Below, piece by piece: positions 1 to 8,819 of a stretch of 64,000 bases of DNA (positions within the stretch are counted from its first letter, which is position 1; every line of letters starts with the position of its first letter). Source of the DNA: Chloroflexota bacterium (lineage in GTDB: Bacteria; Chloroflexota; Anaerolineae; Aggregatilineales; Phototrophicaceae); assembly GCA_020161935.1 (NCBI GenBank), contig JAIUNI010000022.1, positions 1 to 64,000 on the forward strand, read 5' to 3'. Made by a program: the position numbers and the translations under genes. The notes beneath the pieces are model-generated. The model saw nothing but the letters and a program-made list of their open reading frames with translations. It made no database searches and had not been told where the DNA came from.

Positions 1-470
1 CACTAAACGGTGGAAATTCATTTTGTGTCTATTTCATCGCAAAATGAACCATAAAAGTCTTTAAAGTCCCTCGCCCTGAGGGAGAGGGATTTAGGGTGAG
101 GGCTTAAAATAATCATCCACCACTTAAGGTAGTCCTACCATCTTGGTGTTCTCGGCGAATTGGCGGTTGAAATGTCTTTGTCATTCTCTGTGTCCTCTGT
201 GCCTCTGTGGTTAAATGTTTTGTATTTTCTCTGCGTCTCTGCGGTTAATGTATATGGCAAATACAGCGGCGGCACTGACATTTGCACGGCGGTGGCATTC
301 TCCCTCACATCCGCCGCACTCGCGCCATTTCAGCGCCGCGCTCTCTTACTTCTGCCGCCATAAAACCGCACTTCAGCGGCAGTAAGGGAGCTTCCCGCCA
401 GACAATTCGGCGGAAAATGAGCATAAAATGTGCAATTTGTGCAAAATCGCAATCATTTTTGCAATTGAGT
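1..470. repeat. Left arm of a long inverted repeat
   Basis: This stretch is the reverse complement, with mismatches and indels, of about 8820-9294. The outer 85 or so bases match almost perfectly (1 pairs with 9294), and the match resumes at 105-145. Bases 66-105 form a CCCTC/GAGGG palindrome typical of dispersed repeats in this window. Bases 180-250 carry the CTCTGTG-type repeat. The inner part (about 280-420) shares the blocks GCGCCATTTCAGCGCCG and CCCGCCAGACAATTCGG with the right arm. The arm may continue beyond the window edge. I see no convincing gene in 1-541; the two short ORFs here are read from repeat DNA. Confidence 0.8.
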
Positions 471-541
471 CGCTATTTCACCCTATGATAGAAAGGAATG
501 GCCTCGATTGAACCACTTAAATTTATTCATGGAAAAAACTG

Positions 542-1480
542 ATGCCCCTCCACCTCGACCATATCCTGACCTTCGCCAACGTCCTGAATGTCGATAACTA
601 CGTCGAGCGCTACCGGATGCTCGGCTTCGATGTCACCAAAGAAACCCGCCCCTATAAACCCGGTTTACGCAATCGCTTTATCCAATTTGGCTGTGAATAT
701 CTGGAACTCGTCTGGGTCGAGGATGAAGCCGCCTTTAACGCCGGTGGTCACGAGGAATTTGCTCGCATGTTCCCCGACCTACCCGCTATACATCAGGCCG
801 CCCGCCCTTTTAGTGTGGCCTTCAAAACCGCCAGTGTGGAAGCCCTTCACACCGAATGGACGCGAGCCGGTTATGCTGTGCCTGAGGTCTGGTCATTCGC
901 CCCGCCCGATATGCCGCCCATCCTCAGCTTCCAGACCATCCCCGACAGTCTTTTACCGGGGGTCAGCGCCTTCGCCATCACCTATCACCTGAACACGCCT
1001 GCCTCCGAGGTGCGCCATGTGCGCCCCGCCGTGAACACCATTTACGCCCTCGACGGTCTCACCTTCGCCTCCGAAACACCTCAAAAACACGCCGCACAAT
1101 GGGGTGTTCTGTTGAACCTCTCCGCCTCGGTTGGAGAAAACGATGGGGTTTATGAGGTCGCTATCACGCCTCATACAGCTTGGTGGATGTCCCCTCAAAT
1201 CTTTCAAGAACGTTACGGTGTGGAATACTCACCTGCGCCTCACCACTTTGGGGAAATCGCTGCCGTTCACCTGCTGGCGGAAAATCTGAATACGGCTACT
1301 TTACGCTTAGGGGAATATGCCGTACATCAAACCCATCCGGTCACCAACGAACCGCTGCTCGTGGTATCGCCCATCGGGAACGATGGTGTAACCTACATCA
1401 TCCGCGAGTATTCGATTGACCAGTGGCAGGCCGAACGTACCCGATTAACAGGCGAAAAAATCGTCCTACACCACCGATAG
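542..1480 (+). CDS. Glyoxalase-like (VOC superfamily) protein
   Basis: A 312-residue protein of the glyoxalase/VOC fold, resembling the glyoxalase-like domain family (PF13468 type). The N-terminus MPLHLDHILTF carries the usual first metal-site histidine context, followed by a GLRNRFIQFG strand and the EYLELVWVED strand with an acidic residue. Members are thought to be metal-dependent lyases, isomerases or dioxygenases, but the substrate cannot be read from sequence. It stands alone: the upstream DNA is repeat and the downstream gene is convergent, separated by a perfect hairpin. The ribosome binding site is weak (GGAAAAAAC). The family call is firm; the activity is unknown. Confidence 0.75.
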   Translation: MPLHLDHILTFANVLNVDNYVERYRMLGFDVTKETRPYKPGLRNRFIQFGCEYLELVWVEDEAAFNAGGHEEFARMFPDLPAIHQAARPFSVAFKTASVEALHTEWTRAGYAVPEVWSFAPPDMPPILSFQTIPDSLLPGVSAFAITYHLNTPASEVRHVRPAVNTIYALDGLTFASETPQKHAAQWGVLLNLSASVGENDGVYEVAITPHTAWWMSPQIFQERYGVEYSPAPHHFGEIAAVHLLAENLNTATLRLGEYAVHQTHPVTNEPLLVVSPIGNDGVTYIIREYSIDQWQAERTRLTGEKIVLHHR

Positions 1481-1492
1481 ATAGATAGATAA

Positions 1493-1523
1493 GTAAGGGC
1501 GGGTTACAGGAACCCGCCCTTAC
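1493..1523. terminator. Perfect 13-bp hairpin between convergent genes
   Basis: Arms GTAAGGGCGGGTT (1493-1505) and AACCCGCCCTTAC (1511-1523) are perfect complements with a 5-base loop. It sits between the stop codons of the convergent VOC and pilin-fusion genes, so a bidirectional terminator is plausible, although there is no T tract. It resembles the GTAGGG hairpin repeats found elsewhere in the window. Confidence 0.55.
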
Positions 1524-1526
1524 TCT

Positions 1527-2921
1527 CTACTGCATCACAATTTCGAGAGCGCATAAGCTGGGAATACCAGCCATGCGGTCGAGCAGTAAATTCAGGGTCC
1601 CGTCCGAAATCGTGGTCGCAGTCGTCGTAACCATATGCGCCACTTTGTACCCGAAGTCAACGGGTTGATGTCGGCTGACCTTTTTGCTGCCTTCGACGTA
1701 GATGTCGAAATCGCCCTGACGGCTGGTGCGCGTCTCAGCAAAGAACAGGTTGAGCTTATAGCTACCTGAGGGCAAACCGTTGAAGGTAACAATGATGTCT
1801 TTCCCCGTGTTGCTGCTGCGTGCTTCAATCAGCGTCTGGCATACAGGAGGATCAGTAATTCCGGTGATCGCTGTAGGCGTAACTGAGTACACCGTACCAC
1901 CAGAAGTGGTCGCGGTCATCGCTTTCCATGTGTTGCCGTCCGAGTCACTAAAATTACTGGCTGAACCGAACCGCAAGGTATATTGACCGTCACAGGCATC
2001 GCCTGTATCATCCGCGTCCCAATCGGATTGGGAAGCATTGGAGACCGACGGGCAGTTATCAACCTCATCTTCAAATGTATCGCCGTCGGTATCATGCACG
2101 ACATTTTGAACTGTAAAGGCTAACGTGTGGGAATCAACCCCACCTAATCCGTCACCGACGCTGATATGTACCGTGTAAGGGCCAGCATGATTGTACTTTG
2201 GATCAAGGACGAGTGACGCGGTGTTGTCGCCATGATCGGTGAACGTCATGAATACGCCAATAAGGCCGGTTACACTGTAAACAAGCGGGTCGTCATCGGC
2301 ATCCTGCGCACTAAACGTCACGGTAACTGTTTGTCCCTCGTTCACAACTGGATTGGTAATCGTTTCAAACTCAGGATGGTGATTCTCGATTTCGGTGCCA
2401 GAACCTCCACCCGTGCCAGAACCCGCGCCACTGCCGCCTGTTCCAGCGCCAGAACCTCCACCCGTGCCGGAACCCGCACCGCTGCCGCCTGTTCCAGCGC
2501 CAGAACCTCCACCCGTGCCGGAACCCGCACCGCTGCCGCCTGTTCCAGCGCCAGAACCTCCACCTGTGCCAGAACCCGCACCGCTGCCGCCCGTTCCAGC
2601 ACCAGAACCTCCACCTGTACCGGAACCCGCGTCACTGCCGCCCGTTCCAGCACCAGAACCCGCGCCACTGCCACCCGTGCCGGAGTCATCAGGTACCATC
2701 GCGACTTCAGATCGGCAACCGGGTTCCGTGCTGAGGTTGCATGTAATATTTTCAAAAACATTGGAAACCGATTGACCAAGATTACTGAGGATAATAATCA
2801 CAACGAGGCCAACCAAAACCAAGAGGAGTGCGTATTCAACTAAACCTTGTCCCGCTTCCGCGCTTCTGAAACGCTTCCGACGACGTGGCCGCCTCCTCAG
2901 TACATCATGTGGCATATACAT
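1527..2921 (-). CDS. Flp-type pilin fused to a Gly/Ser repeat stalk and adhesin-like domains
   Basis: A 464-residue protein. Residues 9-19 are basic. Residues 24-48 form a Flp/Tad prepilin signature: cleavage expected after G24 in GQGLVEY, giving Glu at mature position +5, then a hydrophobic helix. Normal Flp pilins end near here; this one continues. Residues about 78-174 are a Gly/Ser/Thr/Ala repeat encoded by a 51-bp tandem repeat. About 180-276 is a cadherin/Ig-like fold (NEGQTVTVTFSAQDAD). About 278-312 is a thrombospondin type 3 calcium-binding segment (DTDGDTFEDEVDNCP). About 313-464 is malectin-like (GSYKLNLFFAE), a carbohydrate-binding fold. It is probably a surface-displayed minor pilin or adhesin. 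No tad assembly genes are nearby. A second ATG at 2915 is also possible. Confidence 0.8.
   Translation of the reverse strand: MYMPHDVLRRRPRRRKRFRSAEAGQGLVEYALLLVLVGLVVIIILSNLGQSVSNVFENITCNLSTEPGCRSEVAMVPDDSGTGGSGAGSGAGTGGSDAGSGTGGGSGAGTGGSGAGSGTGGGSGAGTGGSGAGSGTGGGSGAGTGGSGAGSGTGGGSGAGTGGSGAGSGTGGGSGTEIENHHPEFETITNPVVNEGQTVTVTFSAQDADDDPLVYSVTGLIGVFMTFTDHGDNTASLVLDPKYNHAGPYTVHISVGDGLGGVDSHTLAFTVQNVVHDTDGDTFEDEVDNCPSVSNASQSDWDADDTGDACDGQYTLRFGSASNFSDSDGNTWKAMTATTSGGTVYSVTPTAITGITDPPVCQTLIEARSSNTGKDIIVTFNGLPSGSYKLNLFFAETRTSRQGDFDIYVEGSKKVSRHQPVDFGYKVAHMVTTTATTISDGTLNLLLDRMAGIPSLCALEIVMQ
2399..2690 (-). repeat. 51-bp tandem repeat inside the pilin fusion
   Basis: The block beginning AGAACCTCCA recurs at 2400, 2451, 2502, 2553 and 2604, an exact 51-base period (17 codons) with a degenerate sixth unit. 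It keeps the reading frame, so gain or loss of units would lengthen or shorten the Gly-rich stalk without a frameshift. Confidence 0.95.
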
Positions 2922-3125
2922 ATAACAGATGTCCTTTCTGAAATGGAATAATGACTAAACACCTTCTAGCCGCCGATAATGACCAAATACATTGAGAAGG
3001 TATAAATCTCATTTTATTTTAGTTTAATGATGCGGTTGTGGGATTAAAGCCGGATTTCGCGAATTATTCATATGTGTGAAAGGCGTAAAGAATTAAAAAG
3101 GAATACTTGAGTGTCATCAAATAAC

Positions 3126-4100
3126 TTACCGCGTTAATCCACTATAAGCCGCCAGCACCGGTTCAGCCGGAGCATTCCCACCGCAGATCAGCGCCACCGG
3201 ATGTTGATAGGGGTTCATATCCGCCGCGCCGTAGAGAGCCGCCGCCAGCGCCGCTGCCCCGGATGGCTCGACCAACTGGTTACATTCCGACCATAACCAG
3301 CGGGTCGCCGCCGCGATCTGGGCATCGGTCACCAGTACGATGTCGTCCACGTAACGCTGCGTCAGGGCGAAAGTCCGCTCCGCCACCGAACGGGTAGCGA
3401 GGGTATCCGCTATCGTCCGAACTTCCGGCAGGGAGATCACATGCCCCGCCTGAATGCTCCGGTACATCGACGGTGCGCCCGCTGGCTCCACCCCGATAAT
3501 CTTGATCTGCGGGTTAATCTTCTTGAGCAAACAGGCTATCCCCGCGATTAATCCCCCGCCACCAATGGCGACCAGCAGGCAGTCCATCTCCGGCATGTCG
3601 TCCAGCATTTCCAGCCCCAGCGTGCCGTGACCCGCCAGCGTCGCCTCCGAGTCGAACGAGTGGACGTAGGTCAGCTCCTCGGCTGCCGCGTGTTCCAGCG
3701 CCATCTTGTGCGCGTCCTCATAGACCTCGCCATACTGCACCACCACCGCGCCCCACGCCTGAATCCGCGCGACGCGATCAGCACTGGCAACTTCGGGCAG
3801 GTAAATAATCGCCGGAACGCCCAACTGCCGTGCCACATAAGCCACCGCCAACCCGTGGTTCCCCGCCGAAGCCGCGACCACACCGCGTTTGCGCTGCTCC
3901 GGTGCAAGCTGCCGCATGTGGTTACACACGCCGCGCGGCTTGAACGATCCGACCACCTGCATATTTTCGAGTTTGAGGCGCAGTCCTGCCGGTGCGTCGT
4001 CGTGGAGGAGCGGCCACGGCGCAATCGGCGTGTGACGGGTATAGGGGGCGAGGCGGGCGCGTGCCTGCTGGAATGCTTCTAAAGGAACATCATAGTCCAC
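3126..4100 (-). CDS. Threonine/serine dehydratase-like PLP enzyme
   Basis: A 324-residue fold-type II PLP enzyme. The PLP-binding lysine is K54 in GSFKPRG; SAGNHGLAVAY binds the substrate carboxylate and GGGGLIAG is the phosphate-binding glycine loop. Family members deaminate threonine or serine to 2-oxo acids and ammonia, or racemise serine. It has no C-terminal ACT regulatory domain, so it resembles catabolic threonine dehydratase or serine racemase rather than biosynthetic IlvA. The start codon is GTG: GGAGGAA lies 7 bases upstream and no ATG fits as well. It stands alone on its strand. Confidence 0.85.
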   Translation of the reverse strand: MDYDVPLEAFQQARARLAPYTRHTPIAPWPLLHDDAPAGLRLKLENMQVVGSFKPRGVCNHMRQLAPEQRKRGVVAASAGNHGLAVAYVARQLGVPAIIYLPEVASADRVARIQAWGAVVVQYGEVYEDAHKMALEHAAAEELTYVHSFDSEATLAGHGTLGLEMLDDMPEMDCLLVAIGGGGLIAGIACLLKKINPQIKIIGVEPAGAPSMYRSIQAGHVISLPEVRTIADTLATRSVAERTFALTQRYVDDIVLVTDAQIAAATRWLWSECNQLVEPSGAAALAAALYGAADMNPYQHPVALICGGNAPAEPVLAAYSGLTR

Positions 4101-4320
4101 AGTGGTTCCTCCGGTTGATGCCTGACCTCTTTATACGATACAGCAGGTTGCCGGAAGACACCACAATGCTAAACGTTTCCAACAAAATCACAAAGAACTT
4201 GGTATTTTTAGCGCAGTGGCGCGAGGATGCAATCAGACAAGATTAAGCCTTCTTTATGAGGTACGAAGATATAATCAAGTTGGCGATGATTGTACGGCAT
4301 GAATGTGTTGAGGTGACGTA

Positions 4321-5991
4321 ATGCTGTTCGTTAAACGGTGGAAAATGTGCCAACCGCTGGCAGTTTGTGCCATGTTTGTTTTGAGCATGACGATGTGGGC
4401 GGTGACGAAAGCAGCGCCAAGCACTTGGTCAGTCGGGCAGAAGATTATCGTACAAATTGTCGATCTGCCGGTATATGCACAGGCCAACGAAAACAGTAGT
4501 GTGATTACAAGACTTCCCCAACAGACTGTGCTTGAACTCATTTATGGACCAGAGCAAGTTGAGGGTGAGACATGGTGGTATGTAAAAAACGGGTACGGGT
4601 GGATACAAGAAAAGCATAACCGTAACCCATCTTTTATCGCTTTCACACCCCAGCAGCTTGATACCCTTATTCAAGCGGCTACCCGCATGATTAAAGAAAA
4701 TCCACAAGACGCAAATGCTTATTTCAAACGGGCATTAGCCTATTTTAACCAGCAGCGTTACGATGAGGCGCTGGCAGATTTAACACACGCTATTGAAATC
4801 GAACCGGACAAGATGCAGTTTTATATGCTCCGGGGCAAGGTTTATCTTGATTCAGAAGATTATACCCACGCCATCGGTGATTTAGGTGTGGTGGTCAGCA
4901 GCCCGTTGAGCGACGCTACCCATTGGAACCGCCTCGGCATTGCCTACGATAAATTGGGCAAATCGCAGAATGCCATTGACAGCTATTTACAGGGCATTGA
5001 GCTTGCACCGGATTGGGGACTCATTTACTCCAATCTAGGGAATATGTATGACAACGATTTTGCAATGCGAGAACACTATTACCAAAAAGCAATTCAGGTC
5101 GCGCCCTATGAAGAGAATGGCTACTATAACCTCGCGCAGGATTACCGTAAAAGCGGTTATATGCAAGCTGCGCTGCCGCTTTATTCCCGCGTTTTAGAAC
5201 TCAACCCGAATAATGCCGATGCTTATCTGAATCGCGGCGTGGTATACAGCCAATTGGGACAACGAGATTTAGCCCGGCAGGACTATTTGAGGGTGATTGA
5301 TCTACAACCGGATAATGCCCTAGCCTATTGTAATTTGGGTATTGATACGTATAACGACGGAGATATATTCAGCGCTCAAGATTACTTTGAACAATCGATT
5401 CAAATGAACCCAAACTTGTATTGTGCCTATTACAACATGGGTATTATTTATTACGAATTGTATCAAGTCGATGAGGCAATAGCGAGTTATACCAAATCCA
5501 TTGAAACCAACCCCGATTACTATCCGGCAATCTACAACCGTGGTCGGGTGTACTATGACCAGTATGATTTCGAGCGTGCGATTGAGGACTTCACGCAAGC
5601 GCTGCGGGTGAACCCCTATTTTACCCGTGCGCTCGTCTGGCGGGGAAATGCTTATGACCAATTAGGCGAGACGGATAAAGCTATAGCGGATTATGACAAG
5701 ACATTGACGATTGATCCCACCGAGTATTTCGCTTATTACAACCGCGCGATTGCTTATGTCCATTTGGGTGAGGATGATAAGGCGAGAGCCGACTATGAAC
5801 AGACGATTGCGCTCAACCCCATGTATGCAAATGCCTACTGGGGATTAGCGGGGATTTACGAGCGTGAAGGTGATCTCGCACAAGCGCTCGAAAACTATAA
5901 ACGATACTTGAGCTTAAGCACCAACCCTGATCCCGTTGTGAAATACTTGATCGAACAGATTGAGAAAAAGTTAGGCACACCAACCGCTTAA
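4321..5991 (+). CDS. Secreted or anchored SH3-like and TPR-repeat protein
   Basis: A 556-residue protein. Residues 14-32 form a hydrophobic export or anchor segment ending near AAPS. About 40-95 is a bacterial SH3-like domain (DLPVYAQANENSSVITRL, then WWYVKNGYGWIQ). From about 115 to the end run roughly a dozen TPR units with the usual pattern (NADAYLNRGVVYSQLGQ, YPAIYNRGRVYYDQYDFERA). TPRs bind proteins and SH3-like domains often bind cell-wall peptides, so a cell-surface scaffold role is inferred. GAGGTGA precedes the ATG. It is the only gene on its strand here and ends at a strong terminator. No enzyme motif is visible. Confidence 0.8.
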   Translation: MLFVKRWKMCQPLAVCAMFVLSMTMWAVTKAAPSTWSVGQKIIVQIVDLPVYAQANENSSVITRLPQQTVLELIYGPEQVEGETWWYVKNGYGWIQEKHNRNPSFIAFTPQQLDTLIQAATRMIKENPQDANAYFKRALAYFNQQRYDEALADLTHAIEIEPDKMQFYMLRGKVYLDSEDYTHAIGDLGVVVSSPLSDATHWNRLGIAYDKLGKSQNAIDSYLQGIELAPDWGLIYSNLGNMYDNDFAMREHYYQKAIQVAPYEENGYYNLAQDYRKSGYMQAALPLYSRVLELNPNNADAYLNRGVVYSQLGQRDLARQDYLRVIDLQPDNALAYCNLGIDTYNDGDIFSAQDYFEQSIQMNPNLYCAYYNMGIIYYELYQVDEAIASYTKSIETNPDYYPAIYNRGRVYYDQYDFERAIEDFTQALRVNPYFTRALVWRGNAYDQLGETDKAIADYDKTLTIDPTEYFAYYNRAIAYVHLGEDDKARADYEQTIALNPMYANAYWGLAGIYEREGDLAQALENYKRYLSLSTNPDPVVKYLIEQIEKKLGTPTA

Positions 5992-6013
5992 GATGATGAT
6001 AAGCGTAAAGGAG

Positions 6014-6047
6014 AAAAACGCGGATGTTATATGACATCCGCGTTTTT
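6014..6047. terminator. Bidirectional rho-independent terminator
   Basis: Perfect 14-bp arms AAAAACGCGGATGT (6014-6027) and ACATCCGCGTTTTT (6034-6047) around the loop TATATG. It has a T run on each strand and lies between the convergent TPR and DUF4260 genes. Confidence 0.9.
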
Positions 6048-6059
6048 AATTGGGTCAAA

Positions 6060-6467
6060 CTACACACGCTGCATATGCGTATCTTTGAACTCGGTCGGGT
6101 ACTTCAGCCCGAAGCCCGCCAGACGGTCGATGCCGATGTGCGCGAACCAGATCAGCGCGACCAGCAGTAAGGTTGGGATGTTCATCGCCAGCGCCACACC
6201 CGCCAGCACCGCCGGTATAGTATAAAGGTGTGCCGCGTTGTACATCAAGCTGCCCACGCGAACGTTGACCATGTAGCCCAACATGCTCACATCCGGCACG
6301 AGTATGAGCGCCAAAAAGAGCAGCAGGCTGCCGCCCTGATGCGCGTACAAAACGACCGCAGCGGCGAACATGGTTAGCCCTTCCAAACGCAGCAGGATAT
6401 TCGGCAGCGACAAAGTTTGCACCTTTGCGGCTATTTGGGTGTTAGCTTGATTAACGGTGGTCGTCAT
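6060..6467 (-). CDS. DUF4260 family membrane protein
   Basis: A 135-residue protein with the hallmarks of DUF4260: four hydrophobic segments, the loop LVPDVSMLGYMVN, and the C-terminal signature RLAGFGLKYPTEFKDTHMQR. The family is uncharacterised and membrane-located. I place the start at the ATG at 6467 because GAGGA lies upstream of it; an in-frame ATG at 6500 would add 11 residues and sits inside a palindrome that looks like an operator. It is a single-gene unit facing the terminator it shares with the TPR gene. Confidence 0.85.
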   Translation of the reverse strand: MTTTVNQANTQIAAKVQTLSLPNILLRLEGLTMFAAAVVLYAHQGGSLLLFLALILVPDVSMLGYMVNVRVGSLMYNAAHLYTIPAVLAGVALAMNIPTLLLVALIWFAHIGIDRLAGFGLKYPTEFKDTHMQRV

Positions 6468-6486
6468 GATGATTGCATCCTCTAAA

Positions 6487-6520
6487 CTAATTACAATCAA
6501 TTAAAAACTAATGTAATTAG
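6487..6520. promoter_or_regulatory. Operator-like inverted repeat upstream of the DUF4260 gene
   Basis: CTAATTACA (6487-6495) and TGTAATTAG (6512-6520) are perfect complements separated by 16 bases, in the likely promoter region. The shape fits a dimeric repressor site; no regulator gene is adjacent. Confidence 0.4.
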
Positions 6521-6662
6521 CTTTGGCGATTTTGTCAAGCATTGAGCAAAATGCCCACGCGATAATGAGCTATAGACGTTCACCGCTGAATTCAGGTTCC
6601 CACGCTGACTTAACAATTCCTTTCCGTTCTAGGCGGATTTATAATCCTGTGCCGGAGGCGCA

Positions 6663-7256
6663 ATGCAAACACAAGAATTTATCTTTACTGAGTGGGTACG
6701 TACCCAAATTCGCGACCGTATGGGCGAGTTAGGGCGTACTTTGCACCGCCTCGGCGTACATCCCGATATGATTACCTTGCTGGGGTTGGTGATCGTCGCT
6801 GTCGCGTCGGTCATCATCGCGCAGGGGCAGTTCCAACTCGGCGGGATCGTGCTGGTACTCGGCCTGCCGCTGGATGCGGTCGATGGCGCGGTCGCCCGTG
6901 CGATGGGGCGTAAAGGGAACTTCGGCGGTGTACTCGACTCGACACTCGACCGTTATGCAGACGCTTTCATTTTTGGGGGATTGAGTTATTATTTTGCAGT
7001 GCATGGTCAATTTGACATGATGCTGCTGTGCCTCGCGGCGCTGACAGGCGGTTTTGTCGTCAGCTATGTGCGGGCACGGGCAGGTGAGGCCGGGCTTTCG
7101 GTCAAGGTTGGGCTGCTGGACCGGTTCGTGCGGGTGATTATTATCATCGCCGTGCTGCTGGTGCCGCCGCTGACCGTGCTTGGCTTGTGGGTGCTGGCAG
7201 TGGGCGCGAATTTTACGGCACTCCAGCGCATTTGGTACGTCTATAGAAATACTTAG
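6663..7256 (+). CDS. CDP-alcohol phosphatidyltransferase
   Basis: A 197-residue integral membrane enzyme of the family that joins an alcohol headgroup to CDP-diacylglycerol. The signature D-x2-DG-x2-AR-x8-G-x3-D-x3-D is intact (LDAVDGAVARAMG, then GGVLDSTLDRYAD), so it should be active. About five membrane helices are apparent. The headgroup (inositol phosphate, glycerol phosphate or other) cannot be told from sequence. GGAGG lies just upstream of the ATG. It is followed after 16 bases by lgt, so the two probably form an operon for membrane and lipoprotein biogenesis. Confidence 0.88.
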   Translation: MQTQEFIFTEWVRTQIRDRMGELGRTLHRLGVHPDMITLLGLVIVAVASVIIAQGQFQLGGIVLVLGLPLDAVDGAVARAMGRKGNFGGVLDSTLDRYADAFIFGGLSYYFAVHGQFDMMLLCLAALTGGFVVSYVRARAGEAGLSVKVGLLDRFVRVIIIIAVLLVPPLTVLGLWVLAVGANFTALQRIWYVYRNT

Positions 7257-7272
7257 AGAGGGTAATCTGAAA

Positions 7273-8211
7273 ATGACTCCTGAAGAGGGAATTCGCATAG
7301 GCTCTATCCAAATCCGTTACTACGGGTTGATTATTGTTTTGGCAATGCTGGTGGCCGCGTGGGTAGCGGCACGGCTGGCGAAGCGCGACGGGCGTGACCC
7401 AGAGCATGTGTGGGGCGCACTGACGTGGGCGATCATCCCCGGCATCGTGCTTGCTCGCCTGTGGTTCGTGCTGTTCCCGCCAATCTCGCTGACGGCTGGC
7501 TGCGCGACGGCGGTTACTACCGATGTTTGCCGTGACACCGCATGGTTCTTGCAAAACATCACCAACTTGCAGCAGGGGCCGTTGGCGATTTGGAGCGGCG
7601 GCTTGAGCATTTTCGGCGCGGTGCTGGGCGGTTTCCTCGGCGCGTATATCTACGTGCGGCGGAACAAGCTGGCGCTGGGGCCGTGGTTGGACATCGCAGC
7701 CGTCGTCCTGCCGCTGGGTCAGGCGATTGGCCGCTGGGCGAACTGGGTCAACCAAGAACTGTACGGTGGCGTGACCAACCTGCCGTGGGGTATCACCATC
7801 GACTCGGCGCACCGCGTCGCCCCATTTGGCAGTACGGTTGATTATCCGGTCGCGACGACCTTCTTCCACCCGCTGTTCCTGTACGAATCGTTCTGGAGCA
7901 TCCTTGCGTTCATTATCCTGCTGAACCTGTTCCTGCGTAACCGTAAGCGTTTCCTCCCCGGCGATATTTTCCTGCTGTACATCATGCAGTACGCCGTCAT
8001 CCGCTTCCTGCTGGAATTCGTACGTGTGGAAGTAACAGTCGTCGGCAGCTTCAACCTGTCGCAGGTGGTTTGTGTGGTGGCCTTCATCGGTGCGTTCGGC
8101 TACTTCCTGTACCGTCACCGTCCGGGCGCGGTCATCACACCGCCGCAGCCGGACGCGCCGCGTGTGCAGAAGGTCAAGGTTCAAGAGGCTGAACAGCCGA
8201 CTTCGTCGTAA
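7273..8211 (+). CDS. lgt: Prolipoprotein diacylglyceryl transferase
   Basis: Transfers a diacylglyceryl group from phosphatidylglycerol to the lipobox cysteine of prolipoproteins in the membrane. The 312-residue protein has several membrane helices, the Lgt signature GRWANWVNQELYG (R-x2-N-x2-N-x-E-x2-G), and HPLFLYESFWS, typical of the family. An upstream in-frame start at 7180 would add 31 residues inside the preceding gene; the ATG at 7273 is preferred because it gives the usual N-terminus (IRYYGLIIV) and follows AGAGAGGG. It is probably co-transcribed with the phosphatidyltransferase gene and ends before a terminator. Confidence 0.93.
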   Translation: MTPEEGIRIGSIQIRYYGLIIVLAMLVAAWVAARLAKRDGRDPEHVWGALTWAIIPGIVLARLWFVLFPPISLTAGCATAVTTDVCRDTAWFLQNITNLQQGPLAIWSGGLSIFGAVLGGFLGAYIYVRRNKLALGPWLDIAAVVLPLGQAIGRWANWVNQELYGGVTNLPWGITIDSAHRVAPFGSTVDYPVATTFFHPLFLYESFWSILAFIILLNLFLRNRKRFLPGDIFLLYIMQYAVIRFLLEFVRVEVTVVGSFNLSQVVCVVAFIGAFGYFLYRHRPGAVITPPQPDAPRVQKVKVQEAEQPTSS

Positions 8212-8274
8212 TGTGATGATACTCGTGCAACACAGCACAGGTGAACCTCGTAACACTATATAAGATGACTTTGG

Positions 8275-8299
8275 GGGACTTCATCGCGAAGTCCCTTTT
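8275..8299 (+). terminator. Rho-independent terminator after lgt
   Basis: GGGACTTC (8275-8282) and GAAGTCCC (8288-8295) pair around a 5-base loop and are followed by TTTT. It separates lgt from the YccF gene. Confidence 0.75.
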
Positions 8300-8320
8300 C
8301 GCTGATACTCAGGAGGCACT

Positions 8321-8689
8321 ATGAGCTTCATCGGTAATATCGTGTGGTTGATCTTCGGCGGATTGCCCGCAGCAATCGGGTATTTCATCGGCGGCGTTTT
8401 GTTCTGCATCTCGATCATTGGCATCCCGTTTGGCCTCGCCTCGCTGCGGTTGGCAAGCGGCGTGCTGACCCCGTTCGGCAAGTCGGTTGTCTCGCGCCCC
8501 AGCGGACAGGGTGTCATCGCCACCATTTTCAATGTGTTGTGGCTGATCCTATTCGGTTGGGCAATTGCGATCACGCATGTGGTCGGCGGGCTGATCCTGG
8601 CGATCACCATCGTCGGGCTGCCGTTCGCCCAACAGCACTTCAAGCTGATTCCGGTGGCGCTGTTCCCCTTTAGCTATGAGTTGAAGTAA
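8321..8689 (+). CDS. YccF domain membrane protein
   Basis: A 122-residue protein with the duplicated YccF (DUF307) domain: first copy FIGNIVWLIFGG...IIGIPFGLASLRLA, second copy FNVLWLILFGWAIAITH...IVGLPFAQQHFKL. These are small inner-membrane proteins of unknown role. AGGAGG stands 5 bases before the ATG. It is the last gene inside the large inverted repeat. Confidence 0.9.
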   Translation: MSFIGNIVWLIFGGLPAAIGYFIGGVLFCISIIGIPFGLASLRLASGVLTPFGKSVVSRPSGQGVIATIFNVLWLILFGWAIAITHVVGGLILAITIVGLPFAQQHFKLIPVALFPFSYELK

Positions 8690-8746
8690 CTCGTCTGCGG
8701 AGGCGGGCGAATGCCCTCCTCCATTCACCTCAGTTCGGAAATACCC

Positions 8747-8770
8747 GACAGCCTATCTGCTGTCCCTACA
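8747..8770. repeat. GTAGGG-type hairpin repeat
   Basis: GACAGCCTATCTGCTGTCCC followed by TACA. On the minus strand it reads TGTAGGGACAGC..., matching the family seen at 38316, 48310 and other sites in this window. Confidence 0.7.
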
Positions 8771-8819
8771 CAAGCCGAGCAGGTGCCTTCGCTGGTATAT
8801 CAGATAGAACCACTCCGTT

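Noticed and set aside
2399..2690. Tandem repeats considered as CRISPR
   Set aside because: The period is uniform with no unique spacers and the repeat is in frame inside a gene. The block at 46405-46725 was rejected as CRISPR for the same reason.
2395..2775. Plus-strand frame with repeated PPVPEPAPLP
   Set aside because: It is the antisense of the Gly/Ser repeat of the pilin fusion, which has the complete domain order. The proline frame has no start signal and no flanking domains.
4166..4246. Short frame before the SH3-TPR gene
   Set aside because: Only 26 codons, no clear ribosome binding site and no recognisable motif.
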